From the NCBI RefSeq assembly GCF_004745825.1, contig NZ_SRLA01000002.1, positions 372,001 through 436,000 on the forward strand: DNA of 64,000 nucleotides, given 5' to 3'. Under the pieces are notes generated by a model. It did not search any database and was not told the DNA's origin. It saw nothing but the letters and a program-made list of their open reading frames with translations. Below are positions 8,253-17,086 of this stretch, in pieces. Within the stretch, counting starts at the first letter, position 1. Each line of letters starts with the position of its first letter. Source of the DNA: Hymenobacter fodinae. GTDB taxonomy: Bacteria > Bacteroidota > Bacteroidia > Cytophagales > Hymenobacteraceae. The position numbers and the translations under genes were made by a program.

Positions 8253-9434
8253 TCAGTACGTGACCAGAAAAATATCCAGCTCCAGACCGGAGCGGGCCAC
8301 CGCCCGCACCACATCCTGCGTGACGCTGCGGTGGCTGATTTTCTTCCACAGGTCTTTCTCGCCCGTGACACCGCACACGAGCAGCGTGGCGTTTTTCTCA
8401 CGGGCCACACGTTGAATAGCGCCTACCACATCGTCGTCCTTCACGCGCAGAATCTGGGCACCCAGTTCTGTGGCCAGTTGCAGGTTGCCCAGCAAATGCC
8501 GTTGCGTAGCCAGCCCAATCCGGTCCGCTGATTCACGCGTAGTCTGGACGTAGAGCACGTACCAGGCCGCCGCGGAAAAACGGTCGGCGAGGCGAGAGGT
8601 TTTGCGGATGATTTCCTTGGCCGCGGCGGCATTGGAGTTGATGCAGGCCAGGAGCCGGTCGGTGTTGCGGCGCTCCGGGGCTACCGGCGCCGCCCCACCC
8701 GCCTCCGACTCAATCTGGTGGCCTAGCAACAACGATACTTCCCGCACCGCCAGCTGACGCAGCTGCAGCAGGTTGTCGGGCCGGAAAAAGCCCTGCAGGG
8801 CCGCAGGCACTTTTTGAGGGTCGTAGATTTTACCTTCCTCCAAGCGGGTCCGCAGTTCACCCACGGTCAGGTCAACGTTCACCACTTCATCGGCCTGCTT
8901 GAGGAGCAAGTCGGGCACCCGTTCCGTCACATCAATGCCCGTGATGCGTAGCACTTGGTCGTGCAGGCTTTCCAGGTGCTGCACGTTCATAGCCGTAATC
9001 ACTGAAATGCCCGCCTTCACCAGCGCTTCCACGTCTTGCCAGCGCTTATCATGCTGCGAGCTGGGCACGTTGGAATGGGCCAGCTCATCAACCACCACCA
9101 CGGCTGGCCGCCGCTGCACAATGGCCGCCACATCCATTTCTTCGAGGGCGCGGCCTTTATAAAACAGCGTCTTGCGCGGTACTTGAGGCAAGTCACGAAG
9201 CTGCGCTACCGTTTCGCGGCGGCCGTGGGTTTCAATGTAACCCAGCACCACATCTACGCCGTGCTCCCGCAACTCGTGAGCTTCCTGCAGCATGCGGTAG
9301 GTTTTGCCCACGCCCGCAGCTAGCCCCAGGTACACCTTCAGCCGCCCCCGGCGCTTCTGCTGCACCAGCCGCAGAAACCGCTCCGCCGATTGGTCGCGCG
9401 TAGTGTCAGCAGATAGGTCGTCGGGCGGTGTCAT
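8253..9434 (-). CDS. kdpD: Short KdpD: KdpD N-terminal domain plus Usp domain, no kinase
   Basis: The 393-residue product holds only the cytosolic sensor half of classical KdpD (about 900 residues). The KdpD domain (residues about 20-225) has the Walker A motif GLAAGVGKT near 37-45, VVVVDELAHSN and the GYIETHGR motif. A universal-stress-protein domain (about 255-393) follows. The four-TM region and histidine kinase are absent. A separate kinase gene follows it in the same operon. This split form is probably a normal arrangement here and not a fragment, because the frame is intact and ends cleanly. It lies 17 bases after the porin gene. Confidence 0.93.
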   Translation of the reverse strand: MTPPDDLSADTTRDQSAERFLRLVQQKRRGRLKVYLGLAAGVGKTYRMLQEAHELREHGVDVVLGYIETHGRRETVAQLRDLPQVPRKTLFYKGRALEEMDVAAIVQRRPAVVVVDELAHSNVPSSQHDKRWQDVEALVKAGISVITAMNVQHLESLHDQVLRITGIDVTERVPDLLLKQADEVVNVDLTVGELRTRLEEGKIYDPQKVPAALQGFFRPDNLLQLRQLAVREVSLLLGHQIESEAGGAAPVAPERRNTDRLLACINSNAAAAKEIIRKTSRLADRFSAAAWYVLYVQTTRESADRIGLATQRHLLGNLQLATELGAQILRVKDDDVVGAIQRVAREKNATLLVCGVTGEKDLWKKISHRSVTQDVVRAVARSGLELDIFLVTY

Positions 9435-9451
9435 GAGCGGGTAAGAGTGGC

Positions 9452-10585
9452 CTAGAATGAAAGGGCAATGCTGGAGGTGATGTTGCCGTAGCTGTTGGTG
9501 GGCTGGCCGTTGCGGTCGGTGAGGAAATCTTGGCCTGAGTGAAACACGCGACCCTCCACCCGAAACGCCACGTTGCTGGTGGGCAGGTAATCGAGGTTGA
9601 GGGAGGCCGACTTCACATTGAAGTTGGCATCGGTGATGTTGGGCGAGATGGAGTTAATAATGACGCCATGGTCGGCGTAATAATACTCGGCGCGGGCGGC
9701 GGCGGCCCATTTGTCGGCCAGCTTGTAGCGTACAAAGGCGGCGCCTGTGTGCCAGGTATCGGCCTTGCTGCCGCGGGTGGCTTTTTCTTGCTTGCCCACG
9801 TCAAAAACGCCCGCCACGCTCAGGCGGTCGGTGGCGGCGTAGCTCACGTAAAAATCGTGGAAATAGCGGCGGCGCTTCGTCAGGTCCTGGGGCTGCTCGT
9901 TGCCGTAGAAGGTGCTGCTGTTGATGAGGAGCTTGTCGGTAGGCTTCCACTGAATTTGAGTTCCTACGGCCTTTTTCTGATTGTTCTCCCGGATGTTCTG
10001 CCAGCCGTTCAGGACCAGGGCGGTTAGCGTCAGCTTTGGGTCAACCTCATAGGTAAAACGTGCCCCAGCCTCGTAGTAGGGCGAGTTTTCCGCCATCAAG
10101 GAGCGGGTAAGGGTCCAGTTATCCTTGCTCAGGGCTGATTCAAAACCGATGTGGGAGCCAAAGATGCCAACGTCTAGCCAGGCTTTTTCAAATGGCCGAA
10201 ATCCCGCGTAGGCCTCGTAAATGTGCTTAAATACCTGATCTTCGTTGGCATAGTTGGCCGCTACGTAGGTGCCCGCGTGCAGGCCTAGCGCTCCACGCAC
10301 CTGCCCGTTATCGTAGCGCATCCCGAGCACGGCATTGTTCACCGTAAACTCGTTTTGCCGGTTGTGCGAGTACAGGAAGCTGGGGCGGGAGTTGGTGGCG
10401 GCGTGCTTGAAGTCGTAGCCGTAATAGCCATCCACAAACCCGTACGTGGTGAGCGGTTTGGTGTTAGCCTCTACAGGAGCCACCGCCGGCGGTACCGCCA
10501 AGGTTGAGTCGGTGGTTGGGGTGGTCTGGGCCAATGCGGCCGAAGTGCTGAACAGGCCTAGGGCAAGAAGCGAAAGAGCTTTCAT
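9452..10585 (-). CDS. Outer-membrane beta-barrel porin of the kdp operon
   Basis: A 377-residue product with a Sec signal peptide (MKALSLLALGLFSTSAALA) and no other hydrophobic helix. Alternating aromatic beta-strand patterns run throughout, and it ends in a C-terminal Phe (SSIALSF), as outer-membrane barrels do. YGFVDGYYGYDF after the leader resembles the OmpL-like putative beta-barrel porin-2 family. It sits between kdpC and kdpD on the same strand, so it is probably co-expressed and may let K+ cross the outer membrane. That role is inferred from position. Confidence 0.8.
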   Translation of the reverse strand: MKALSLLALGLFSTSAALAQTTPTTDSTLAVPPAVAPVEANTKPLTTYGFVDGYYGYDFKHAATNSRPSFLYSHNRQNEFTVNNAVLGMRYDNGQVRGALGLHAGTYVAANYANEDQVFKHIYEAYAGFRPFEKAWLDVGIFGSHIGFESALSKDNWTLTRSLMAENSPYYEAGARFTYEVDPKLTLTALVLNGWQNIRENNQKKAVGTQIQWKPTDKLLINSSTFYGNEQPQDLTKRRRYFHDFYVSYAATDRLSVAGVFDVGKQEKATRGSKADTWHTGAAFVRYKLADKWAAAARAEYYYADHGVIINSISPNITDANFNVKSASLNLDYLPTSNVAFRVEGRVFHSGQDFLTDRNGQPTNSYGNITSSIALSF

Positions 10586-10912
10586 GAGGAGAGTGCGCCG
10601 TAACTGAGTTGTTGGCGGGCGCGAAGAGGTAAGAAATAGCTGTAGCGTAATCAGGCGCTAAAGCAACAGAATAAAGAGTGAATGCAGTGAGTGGGAGGCG
10701 CTACAAGTGACCTAGAGATAGAAGCCAGCTTCCTACTCAAGTAAAGAGGGGGTGGTTGATCTGTAGCTAAACAATTACCTTATAACGTCATGTCGAGCTT
10801 AGCGAGCCATCTCGCTTGGATTGTTGAATTAACAATACAACATCAGCACGCGAGATGTCTCGGCTGCGCTCGACATGACGGGCAAGTATGGTCATCTAGG
10901 CCACTGAACCCA
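10586..10912. other. 327-base gap inside the kdp operon
   Basis: No gene is visible between kdpC and the porin gene. The kdpC-proximal 95 bases are the palindromic repeat at 10786-10880. The rest shows no clear promoter box or terminator. Confidence 0.6.
10786..10880. repeat. Palindromic intergenic repeat, GTCATG...GACATGAC family, copy 2
   Basis: The ends CGTCATGTCGAGC and GCTCGACATGACG are exact reverse complements. An inner pair CATCTCGC / GCGAGATG continues the arms. It lies inside the kdp operon between kdpC and the porin gene. Confidence 0.85.
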
Positions 10913-11482
10913 CTACCGGCCTTGCAGAGAATCAAGCGCCAGGTTCAGGCGCAGCACGTTTACCTTGGCGGGGCCGAAGAACACAATGAGCGGCTCCTCA
11001 ATGTGGGCTGCCACCAGGGCCCGCACCTGAGCCACGGGTAGCTTCCGTAAGCGCGCCACCCGCTCCACCTGCGCGTAGGCGCCGGCCGGGGATAGGTGAG
11101 GGTCGAGGCCGGAGCCGCTGGCCGTAACCAGTTCGGCGGGTACATCAGCCCGCTTCACGGTAGGGTTCTGACTCAGAAACGCCTCCACCCGGGTGTGCAC
11201 CGTGGCCAGATACTCGGGGTTGCTGGGGCCTTTGTTGGAGCCAGCCGAGCCGCTTGCATTGTAGTCGACGGCCGAAGGGCGAGAGTTAAAATACTCGGGC
11301 CGGTCGAACTTCTGGCCAACGTTGGCGTAGCCCACCACGCGGCCGTTATGACGAATGGTTTCGCCCTGGCCGCTATTAGGAGCCAACTGGGCCCCAGCCC
11401 ACACCAGGGCAGGGTAGGCCACGCAGCACACCAGCAACAGGGCTAGCGTGAGGCGTAAGGCAGGAAGCAAATGCGTTTTCAT
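10913..11482 (-). CDS. kdpC: Potassium-transporting ATPase subunit C
   Basis: The 189-residue KdpC stabilises the KdpFABC complex and has one N-terminal membrane helix (about 8-30: LRLTLALLLVCCVAYPALVW). The periplasmic domain keeps the family's YFNSRPSAVDYNASGSAGSNKGP and SGSGLDPHLSP motifs. It follows kdpB by 60 bases on the same strand and precedes the porin gene after a 330-base gap that contains a palindromic repeat. Confidence 0.97.
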   Translation of the reverse strand: MKTHLLPALRLTLALLLVCCVAYPALVWAGAQLAPNSGQGETIRHNGRVVGYANVGQKFDRPEYFNSRPSAVDYNASGSAGSNKGPSNPEYLATVHTRVEAFLSQNPTVKRADVPAELVTASGSGLDPHLSPAGAYAQVERVARLRKLPVAQVRALVAAHIEEPLIVFFGPAKVNVLRLNLALDSLQGR

Positions 11483-11542
11483 GTGGTATTCGAGGAAATT
11501 GATCAGACGTTGTCCGAGAATGCAAAGGAGTTGAGGGGGCAG

Positions 11543-13588
11543 CTACACAAACAGGCCTACCAGCAGGTCAATCAGCTTGATGCCGATGAAGGGAACCAGT
11601 ACCCCGCCCAGGCCATATACCAGCAGGTTGCGGCGTAGCAGCGCCGAAGCACCAATGGGCTTGTAGGCCACTCCGCGCAGGGCCAGCGGCACCAGCGCCG
11701 GGATGATGATGGCGTTGAAAATGACAGCCGACAGAATAGCTGACTGTGGCGAGTGCAGGCCCATAATGTTGAGGGCGCGCAGGCTCGGAATGGCCACCAT
11801 GAACAAGGCCGGCACAATGGCGAAGTACTTGGCCACGTCGTTGGCAATGGAAAAGGTGGTGAGCGTGCCGCGGGTCATGAGCAGCTGCTTTCCAATTTCC
11901 ACCACCTCAATGAGCTTGGTGGGGTCGTTGTCGAGGTCGACCATGTTGCCGGCTTCCTTGGCGGCCTGGGTACCTGAGTTCATGGCCACTCCCACGTCTG
12001 CCTGGGCTAGGGCGGGGGCGTCGTTGGTGCCGTCGCCCATCATGGCTACCAGCTTGCCTTCCTGCTGCTCCCGCCGAATGTAGGTCATCTTGTCCTCGGG
12101 CTTGGCTTCGGCAATGAAGTCATCGACGCCAGCCTTTTCGGCAATGAAGCGGGCTGTGAGCGGGTTGTCGCCAGTCACCATCACGGTTTTGATGCCCATG
12201 TTGCGCAGGCGCGCAAACCGCTCCTGGATGCCGGGCTTGATGATATCCTGCAGCTCTACTACGCCCAGTACCCGATCGTTTTCGCTTACTACCAGCGGGG
12301 TCCCGCCGTTGCTGGCAATGGCCTCCACGCGCTGCGTAGTTTCCTGCGGGAAGGGTTGATTGGCTCGGTTAGCCAGTTGCCGGATGGCATCAGAAGCGCC
12401 CTTGCGGATGCGGACGCCGTCCGTCAGCGTTACGCCGCTGCTGCGGGTTTCGGCCGTGAACTTGATCAGCTCAGCACCTTGCAGGCGGGGCTGCAGCACC
12501 TCGGGGCTCACCTGCTTTTCGCGGGCCAGTTCCACAATGCTTTTGCCTTCCGGCGTCTCGTCGGTGAGGGAAGAGAGGGTGGCGAATTCTATGAACTGGC
12601 GCTCATCTACGCCGGGGGCGGGCCAGAAGTGGGTGGCTTTGCGGTTACCAATAGTGATGGTTCCGGTTTTGTCGAGGAGCAGCACGTCGATGTCACCGGC
12701 AGTTTCCACGGCTTTGCCGCTCTTTGTGATGACGTTGGCTCGCAGTGCGCGGTCCATGCCGGCAATACCAATGGCCGAGAGCAGCCCGCCAATGGTAGTT
12801 GGAATCAGACACACGAACAAGGCAATGAAAGCCGATATGGCAATGGGCGTATTGGAGTACTCTGCGAAGGGCTGCAGGGTCACGCACACAATCACGAATA
12901 CCAGCGTAAAGCCCGCCAGCAGAATGGTGAGGGCAATTTCGTTGGGCGTTTTTTGCCGCGAAGCACCCTCTACCAGCGCAATCATCTTGTCCAGAAACGA
13001 CTCGCCGGGGGCCGTGGTCACCACCACTTTAATGCGGTCCGACAACACCTTGGTGCCCCCCGTCACCGACGACTTATCACCACCGGCCTCTCGGATTACC
13101 GGCGCCGACTCACCCGTAATAGCCGATTCGTCAATGGTAGCTAGTCCCTCAATGATTTCCCCGTCAGTAGGAATGATTTCGCCGGCTTCTACCAGAAACA
13201 CCTGGCCTTTCTGCAGCTGCGAGGAAGAAACCGAACTGACGTTGCCTTTTTCGTCGATGACGCGGGCGGGCGTTTCCTCACGGGTTTTGCGTAGGCTTTC
13301 GGCCTGGGCTTTGCCGCGGGCCTCCGCAATGGCCTCCGCAAAATTGGCGAATAGCAGGGTTAGGAACAGGACCAGGAACACGGTGAAGTTGTACCCGAAT
13401 GAGCCCTGGGCCGCATCGGGGCGCACCAACAGGCCTAGGGTCACGAGGAGCATGACCACCGTCCCGATTTCCACGGTGAACATCACCGGGTTGCGGAACA
13501 TCACGCGCGGGTCCAACTTCACGAAGGCCTGTTTTACGGCCTCTGAAACCAGCGCGGGTTGAAACAGAGATTGTTCTTTGGAAGACAT
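11543..13588 (-). CDS. kdpB: Potassium-transporting P-type ATPase subunit B
   Basis: The 681-residue catalytic subunit of the high-affinity K+ pump, in the inner membrane. It shows the actuator ITGESAPV, the phosphorylation motif [18 protein letters not shown], the nucleotide-binding KGASDAI, and the hinge [10 protein letters not shown] and [20 protein letters not shown]. Membrane helices flank these domains as in other KdpB proteins. Length is typical. It lies between kdpA (95 bases upstream) and kdpC. Confidence 0.98.
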   Translation of the reverse strand: MSSKEQSLFQPALVSEAVKQAFVKLDPRVMFRNPVMFTVEIGTVVMLLVTLGLLVRPDAAQGSFGYNFTVFLVLFLTLLFANFAEAIAEARGKAQAESLRKTREETPARVIDEKGNVSSVSSSQLQKGQVFLVEAGEIIPTDGEIIEGLATIDESAITGESAPVIREAGGDKSSVTGGTKVLSDRIKVVVTTAPGESFLDKMIALVEGASRQKTPNEIALTILLAGFTLVFVIVCVTLQPFAEYSNTPIAISAFIALFVCLIPTTIGGLLSAIGIAGMDRALRANVITKSGKAVETAGDIDVLLLDKTGTITIGNRKATHFWPAPGVDERQFIEFATLSSLTDETPEGKSIVELAREKQVSPEVLQPRLQGAELIKFTAETRSSGVTLTDGVRIRKGASDAIRQLANRANQPFPQETTQRVEAIASNGGTPLVVSENDRVLGVVELQDIIKPGIQERFARLRNMGIKTVMVTGDNPLTARFIAEKAGVDDFIAEAKPEDKMTYIRREQQEGKLVAMMGDGTNDAPALAQADVGVAMNSGTQAAKEAGNMVDLDNDPTKLIEVVEIGKQLLMTRGTLTTFSIANDVAKYFAIVPALFMVAIPSLRALNIMGLHSPQSAILSAVIFNAIIIPALVPLALRGVAYKPIGASALLRRNLLVYGLGGVLVPFIGIKLIDLLVGLFV

Positions 13589-13683
13589 GAGAGTGTTGAA
13601 CTCAGAGTGTGAACTGAGCGCTGAGAAGCCTGAATAGTAAGTGAGCTAAGCGCTTTCTTCGCGCTTCTCGGGCCTAAGACGCC

Positions 13684-15384
13684 CTAATACAGACCGAAGT
13701 GCTCGGCTAAGGGGCCTAGGGCCAGGGCTGGGAAGAAGGCTAGGGCAGCCACAATAATGATGACGGTCAGTACCATCACCCCGAAGGTGGCGGTGTCGGC
13801 GCGCAGGGTGCCGGCGCTTTCCGGGATGTACTTTTTGCGAGCCAGCAGCCCGGCAATGGCCACCGGCCCGATGATGGGCAGGTAGCGCGAGAGCAGCAGC
13901 ACTACCCCCGTGCTGATGTTCCAGAAGGGTGTATTGTCGCCGAGGCCCTCAAAGCCGGAACCGTTGTTGGCCGAGGAGGACGTAAACTCATAGAGCATCT
14001 CCGAGAAGCCGTGGAAGCCAGGGTTAGCCAACCAGCCCGCGTACTCGGTGGGGTTGCCGGCATAGGTGTGGGCGGCCAAAGCTGTACCCGCCAAAATCAG
14101 CAGGGGGTGGAGCAGCGTCACGATGACGGCAATCTTCATTTCGCGGGCCTCAATTTTCTTCCCCAAAAACTCCGGGGTGCGGCCCACCATCAGGCCGGCA
14201 ATGAACACGGCTATAATGAGGTAGGCAAAGAAGTTGAGCAGGCCTACGCCGCAGCCCCCGTAAAAGGCATTCGTCATCATGCCTAGTAGCTGGTTCATGC
14301 CGGAAAGCGGCATGAAGGAGTCGTGCATGGAGTTGATTGACCCGCAGCTGATAACCGTGTTGGTAATGCTCCAGTACGCTGAGGCCGCCGCCCCAAAGCG
14401 GATTTCCTTGCCCTCCAGCGCCCCCAGGTTTTGGTTGATGCCCAGGCTGGTAATGGCGGGGTTGCCGTGCAACTCATAGTACACCGTGGGTGCCAGCAGG
14501 GCCATAAACCCGATAGTCATGACCCCAAAAATCATGTAGGCCAGTCGGCGGCGCTGGAGGTAAAAACCCAGCGCAAACACCATGGCAAAGGGAATAATGC
14601 AGAGGGCAATGTTCTCGACGGCGTTGGTCAGGTAATTGGGGTTTTCGAGGGGGTGGGCCGAGTTGGCCCCAAAAAAGCCGCCCCCGTTGGTACCCAACTC
14701 TTTAATAGCCACCATGGCAGCCACTGGCCCCCGACTCACGGCCACCGAGTCGCCCTGCAGCGTGATGAGCTGCTGCTTGCCCTGCAGAGTCATGGGGGTG
14801 CCGTTGAAAGCCAGAACAAGTGCTATCAGCAGAGCGCCGGGCAGTAGCAAGCGCGTGAGGCTTTTCACAAAGTAATTGTAGAAGTTGCCCAGCTTCTCGG
14901 TGGTGCGCGATTGTAGGGCGTTGAACACCACCACGGCGGCAGCTAGGCCAGTAGCGGCCGTCACGAACTGTAGGAAAGTAATCACCACAATTTGCGACAG
15001 GTATGACAAGCCCGACTCGCCGGAGTAGTGCTGCAGGTTGCAGTTCACCAGAAAGGAAATGGCCGTGTTAAAGGCCAGGTCCGGCGACATACTGGGGTTG
15101 CCATCGGGGTTCAGCGGCAGGCTACCCTGGGTACAGAGGATGAGCATAGCCAGCAGAAACCACACAAGGTTGATGGTGAGCAGAGCCAGCATGTGCTGCT
15201 GCCAGCTCATCTCGCGCTGCGCATCAATGCCGGCAACCCGAAAAATGCCGTTTTCTACGGGCCGCATGAAGTCGAGCAAGTTCTTCTCGCCTCGAAACAC
15301 GCGGGCCAGATAAGCGCCCAGGGGCAGGGCCAGCACCAGCGTAAGCAGATACATGCTGCCGATGCCGAGTAGTTCGTTGGTCAT
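13684..15384 (-). CDS. kdpA: Potassium-transporting ATPase subunit A
   Basis: The 566-residue channel-like subunit that selects K+. Filter-region motifs seen are GTNGGGFFGANSAHP, NCNLQHYSGESGLSYLSQ and SSANNGSGFEGL. Ten or so hydrophobic helices span the length, as expected for the family. It starts at the ATG at 15384, only 17 bases after kdpF, in a tight minus-strand operon. Confidence 0.98.
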   Translation of the reverse strand: MTNELLGIGSMYLLTLVLALPLGAYLARVFRGEKNLLDFMRPVENGIFRVAGIDAQREMSWQQHMLALLTINLVWFLLAMLILCTQGSLPLNPDGNPSMSPDLAFNTAISFLVNCNLQHYSGESGLSYLSQIVVITFLQFVTAATGLAAAVVVFNALQSRTTEKLGNFYNYFVKSLTRLLLPGALLIALVLAFNGTPMTLQGKQQLITLQGDSVAVSRGPVAAMVAIKELGTNGGGFFGANSAHPLENPNYLTNAVENIALCIIPFAMVFALGFYLQRRRLAYMIFGVMTIGFMALLAPTVYYELHGNPAITSLGINQNLGALEGKEIRFGAAASAYWSITNTVISCGSINSMHDSFMPLSGMNQLLGMMTNAFYGGCGVGLLNFFAYLIIAVFIAGLMVGRTPEFLGKKIEAREMKIAVIVTLLHPLLILAGTALAAHTYAGNPTEYAGWLANPGFHGFSEMLYEFTSSSANNGSGFEGLGDNTPFWNISTGVVLLLSRYLPIIGPVAIAGLLARKKYIPESAGTLRADTATFGVMVLTVIIIVAALAFFPALALGPLAEHFGLY

Positions 15385-15401
15385 GAGTGTAGGAGGCTGA
15401 A

Positions 15402-15482
15402 TTAGAATTTCTCCGGGCGGAGGAGCACGTAGCAGAGGTAGCCGAACGTAGCAAGGGACAGAATAAAGAGGGTGACCATCAT
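15402..15482 (-). CDS. kdpF: Potassium-transporting ATPase subunit F
   Basis: A 26-residue single-helix peptide reading MMVTLFILSLATFGYLCYVL then LRPEKF. The C-terminal LLRPEKF is the KdpF hallmark. It starts at a double ATG (15482 or 15479) and lies directly before kdpA. KdpF sits at the KdpA-KdpB membrane interface and stabilises the complex. Confidence 0.93.
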   Translation of the reverse strand: MMVTLFILSLATFGYLCYVLLRPEKF

Positions 15483-15494
15483 GGCGCGGCGGGG

Positions 15495-15590
15495 TTAGAT
15501 CTGATCGAAAAAATCAACGGACTTGTAGAAGAGCCAGAAGCCCGCCAAGCCTGTGGCTGTGAGCAGCGGAATCAATAAGGCAGGTGCCAT
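15495..15590 (-). CDS. 31-residue single-helix peptide opening the kdp operon
   Basis: An ATG at 15590 opens a 31-residue frame: MAPALLIPLLTATGLAGFWL, then FYKSVDFFDQI. It has one membrane helix followed by a conserved-looking SVDFFD tail. It is first in the kdp operon, 12 bases before kdpF. I cannot name its family. Its position and single helix suggest an additional small subunit or a regulator of the pump. The frame is short, so it is less certain than kdpF. Confidence 0.6.
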   Translation of the reverse strand: MAPALLIPLLTATGLAGFWLFYKSVDFFDQI

Positions 15591-15623
15591 AAGCAGGTGT
15601 GGTTAAGCATGTGCCGACCCATC

Positions 15624-15639
15624 TGCCAATCCCGACCCG
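15624..15639 (-). promoter_or_regulatory. Candidate sigma-54 (-24/-12) promoter of the kdp operon
   Basis: The minus strand reads CGGGTCGGGATTGGCA. The invariant GG and GC are separated by exactly 10 bases, and 8 of the 12 defined positions match TGGCACG-N4-TTGCA. The -12 GC lies about 35 bases before the first ATG of the operon. A sigma-54 activator gene lies just upstream. By-eye match only. Confidence 0.35.
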
Positions 15640-15730
15640 GCTTTGCAGTAGAGTGGGTTTTATAATTGTAACTAGCAGATTGACAGGGATAAATATTTTA
15701 ATAGGAGAGTGAGGCAAGAGGCCTAGACGC

Positions 15731-15756
15731 AAAAAACCGAGTCATTCTGACTCGGT
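15731..15756 (-). terminator. Terminator after the TlpA-like gene
   Basis: A 9-bp stem ACCGAGTCA / TGACTCGGT with a 3-base loop. Six A residues at its left edge read as a U-run on the minus strand. It insulates the kdp operon from the gene upstream. Confidence 0.85.
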
Positions 15757-15831
15757 GTGTCGGTCAGAATAACCCGGTTTGATAGGCGAGTGAGAAGTAG
15801 CGCAGTGGCCTGGGAGGCCTGAGGAGTATTG

Positions 15832-16959
15832 CTATTTAATGTGTTGGGCCAAGGCGGCTCTCAGCTCTGCGCCTTTCAGGTTAGCGGCTATGATTTTGCC
15901 GGTGGGGTCAACCAGGTAATTCTGCGGGATGGCGCGCACTGCATACGACTTGGCGGCGGCATTCTCCCACCCGCGCAGATCCGATACCTGCGTCCAGGCC
16001 AGTTGGTCGTCTTGAATGGCCTTTACCCATTTAGCCCTGTCTTTTTCGTTATCAAGCGACACCCCCAGTACCTCAAAGTTGCGGCCTTTATACTCGTTGT
16101 AGGCTTTGGCTACCGATGGGTTTTCTTGGCGGCAGGGGCCACACCACGAGGCCCAGAAATCAACCAGTACGTACTTGCCTCGGTAGTCGCGCAACGATAC
16201 GGTTTTGCCGTCGGGGGTTTTCTGGGTGAAGTCGGGGGCCTGAGCCCCAATAGCTACGGCTTTCAGACCGCGTACCAACTCGCCATACTCCCGACCCTGG
16301 GGACTGTTCTTAAGGGTGGGGCTGAGCGACTCGTAGAGTGGGCCTACCGTGTTGTACTGCGGTAAATCCATCATTTGCATGCCTAGCAGAGCATCTAGGC
16401 TGGCCCAGGAGTCCGGGTTGGCCTTAATAAATGCGTAGTAAGAATTGGCAATCTGCCTGTTGAAGGCCTCGAACTTAGTTCTCAGCTGCTCTTTAAAGGC
16501 AGGATCTTGACGCTGCTGTTCGGTGGCCTTCTGGGTCTCGGCTCCGAAAGCCTGAATATTCGCAATAATAGGCTTTATTGATTCCGTGAGGCGCATGTAG
16601 TCCGTGGTGGCCGGGCCGCCCTTGAGGGTAGCGTGCGCCAATGAGTCGGGGCTAGTGACGAGCAAGGTGCCGGGCTCTAGGAAAACGCGGGTACGGTCTA
16701 GCGGGCCATACATGCTAGTCAAACGGCCCTTGCGCCGGAAGACAAGGTCGGCGGTAACAGGCGTTTCGGTTGTACCCTTGAGTTCGAAGGCACCATTTTT
16801 CAATGTTGCTGAGTCCGTTACAGTCATTCCTCGCACCAGATACACTTTGGCGGGCGCATTCAGCGTGCCAAGCTTACCCTTAATAACGAAGGGTGTAGAT
16901 GTTTGCGCGCTGGCCACCCATGGTGTGGACAGCAGGAGGCATAATAGAAGCTTTTTCAT
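15832..16959 (-). CDS. TlpA-like thiol-disulfide oxidoreductase with DUF4369-like N-terminus
   Basis: A 375-residue exported protein starting MKKLLLCLLLSTPWVASAQ (signal peptide). Residues about 20-120 form a beta-rich DUF4369-like domain, and a helical linker follows. The C-terminal thioredoxin fold (from about 240) has APDFTQKTPDGKTVSLRDYRG, the redox motif WASWCGPC and the cis-Pro AIPQNY. It probably acts in the periplasm on cysteines of envelope proteins or in cytochrome maturation. The start at 16959 was chosen for the signal peptide; the frame is open to 17010. A strong terminator follows. Confidence 0.9.
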   Translation of the reverse strand: MKKLLLCLLLSTPWVASAQTSTPFVIKGKLGTLNAPAKVYLVRGMTVTDSATLKNGAFELKGTTETPVTADLVFRRKGRLTSMYGPLDRTRVFLEPGTLLVTSPDSLAHATLKGGPATTDYMRLTESIKPIIANIQAFGAETQKATEQQRQDPAFKEQLRTKFEAFNRQIANSYYAFIKANPDSWASLDALLGMQMMDLPQYNTVGPLYESLSPTLKNSPQGREYGELVRGLKAVAIGAQAPDFTQKTPDGKTVSLRDYRGKYVLVDFWASWCGPCRQENPSVAKAYNEYKGRNFEVLGVSLDNEKDRAKWVKAIQDDQLAWTQVSDLRGWENAAAKSYAVRAIPQNYLVDPTGKIIAANLKGAELRAALAQHIK

Positions 16960-17086
16960 TGGAATGGGAATAGAGATATAACGAAACAACTGCTGGCATA
17001 TGAGCACCAAATGCCTGACAGTTAAATAACGAAAAATTTAGTTATAGTATATACGACTTGTCTATATAAGGCTTCATTTAGCTCAA

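Noticed and set aside
8253..9434. KdpD as a truncated pseudogene
   Set aside because: The frame is intact with complete KdpD and Usp domains, and a separate kinase follows. It is more likely a split architecture than decay.
15612..15628. A second sigma-54-like site TTGGCAGATGGGTCGGC overlapping the proposed one
   Set aside because: GG and GC are 11 bases apart, and sigma-54 promoters require 10. The overlapping site at 15624-15639 has the correct spacing.
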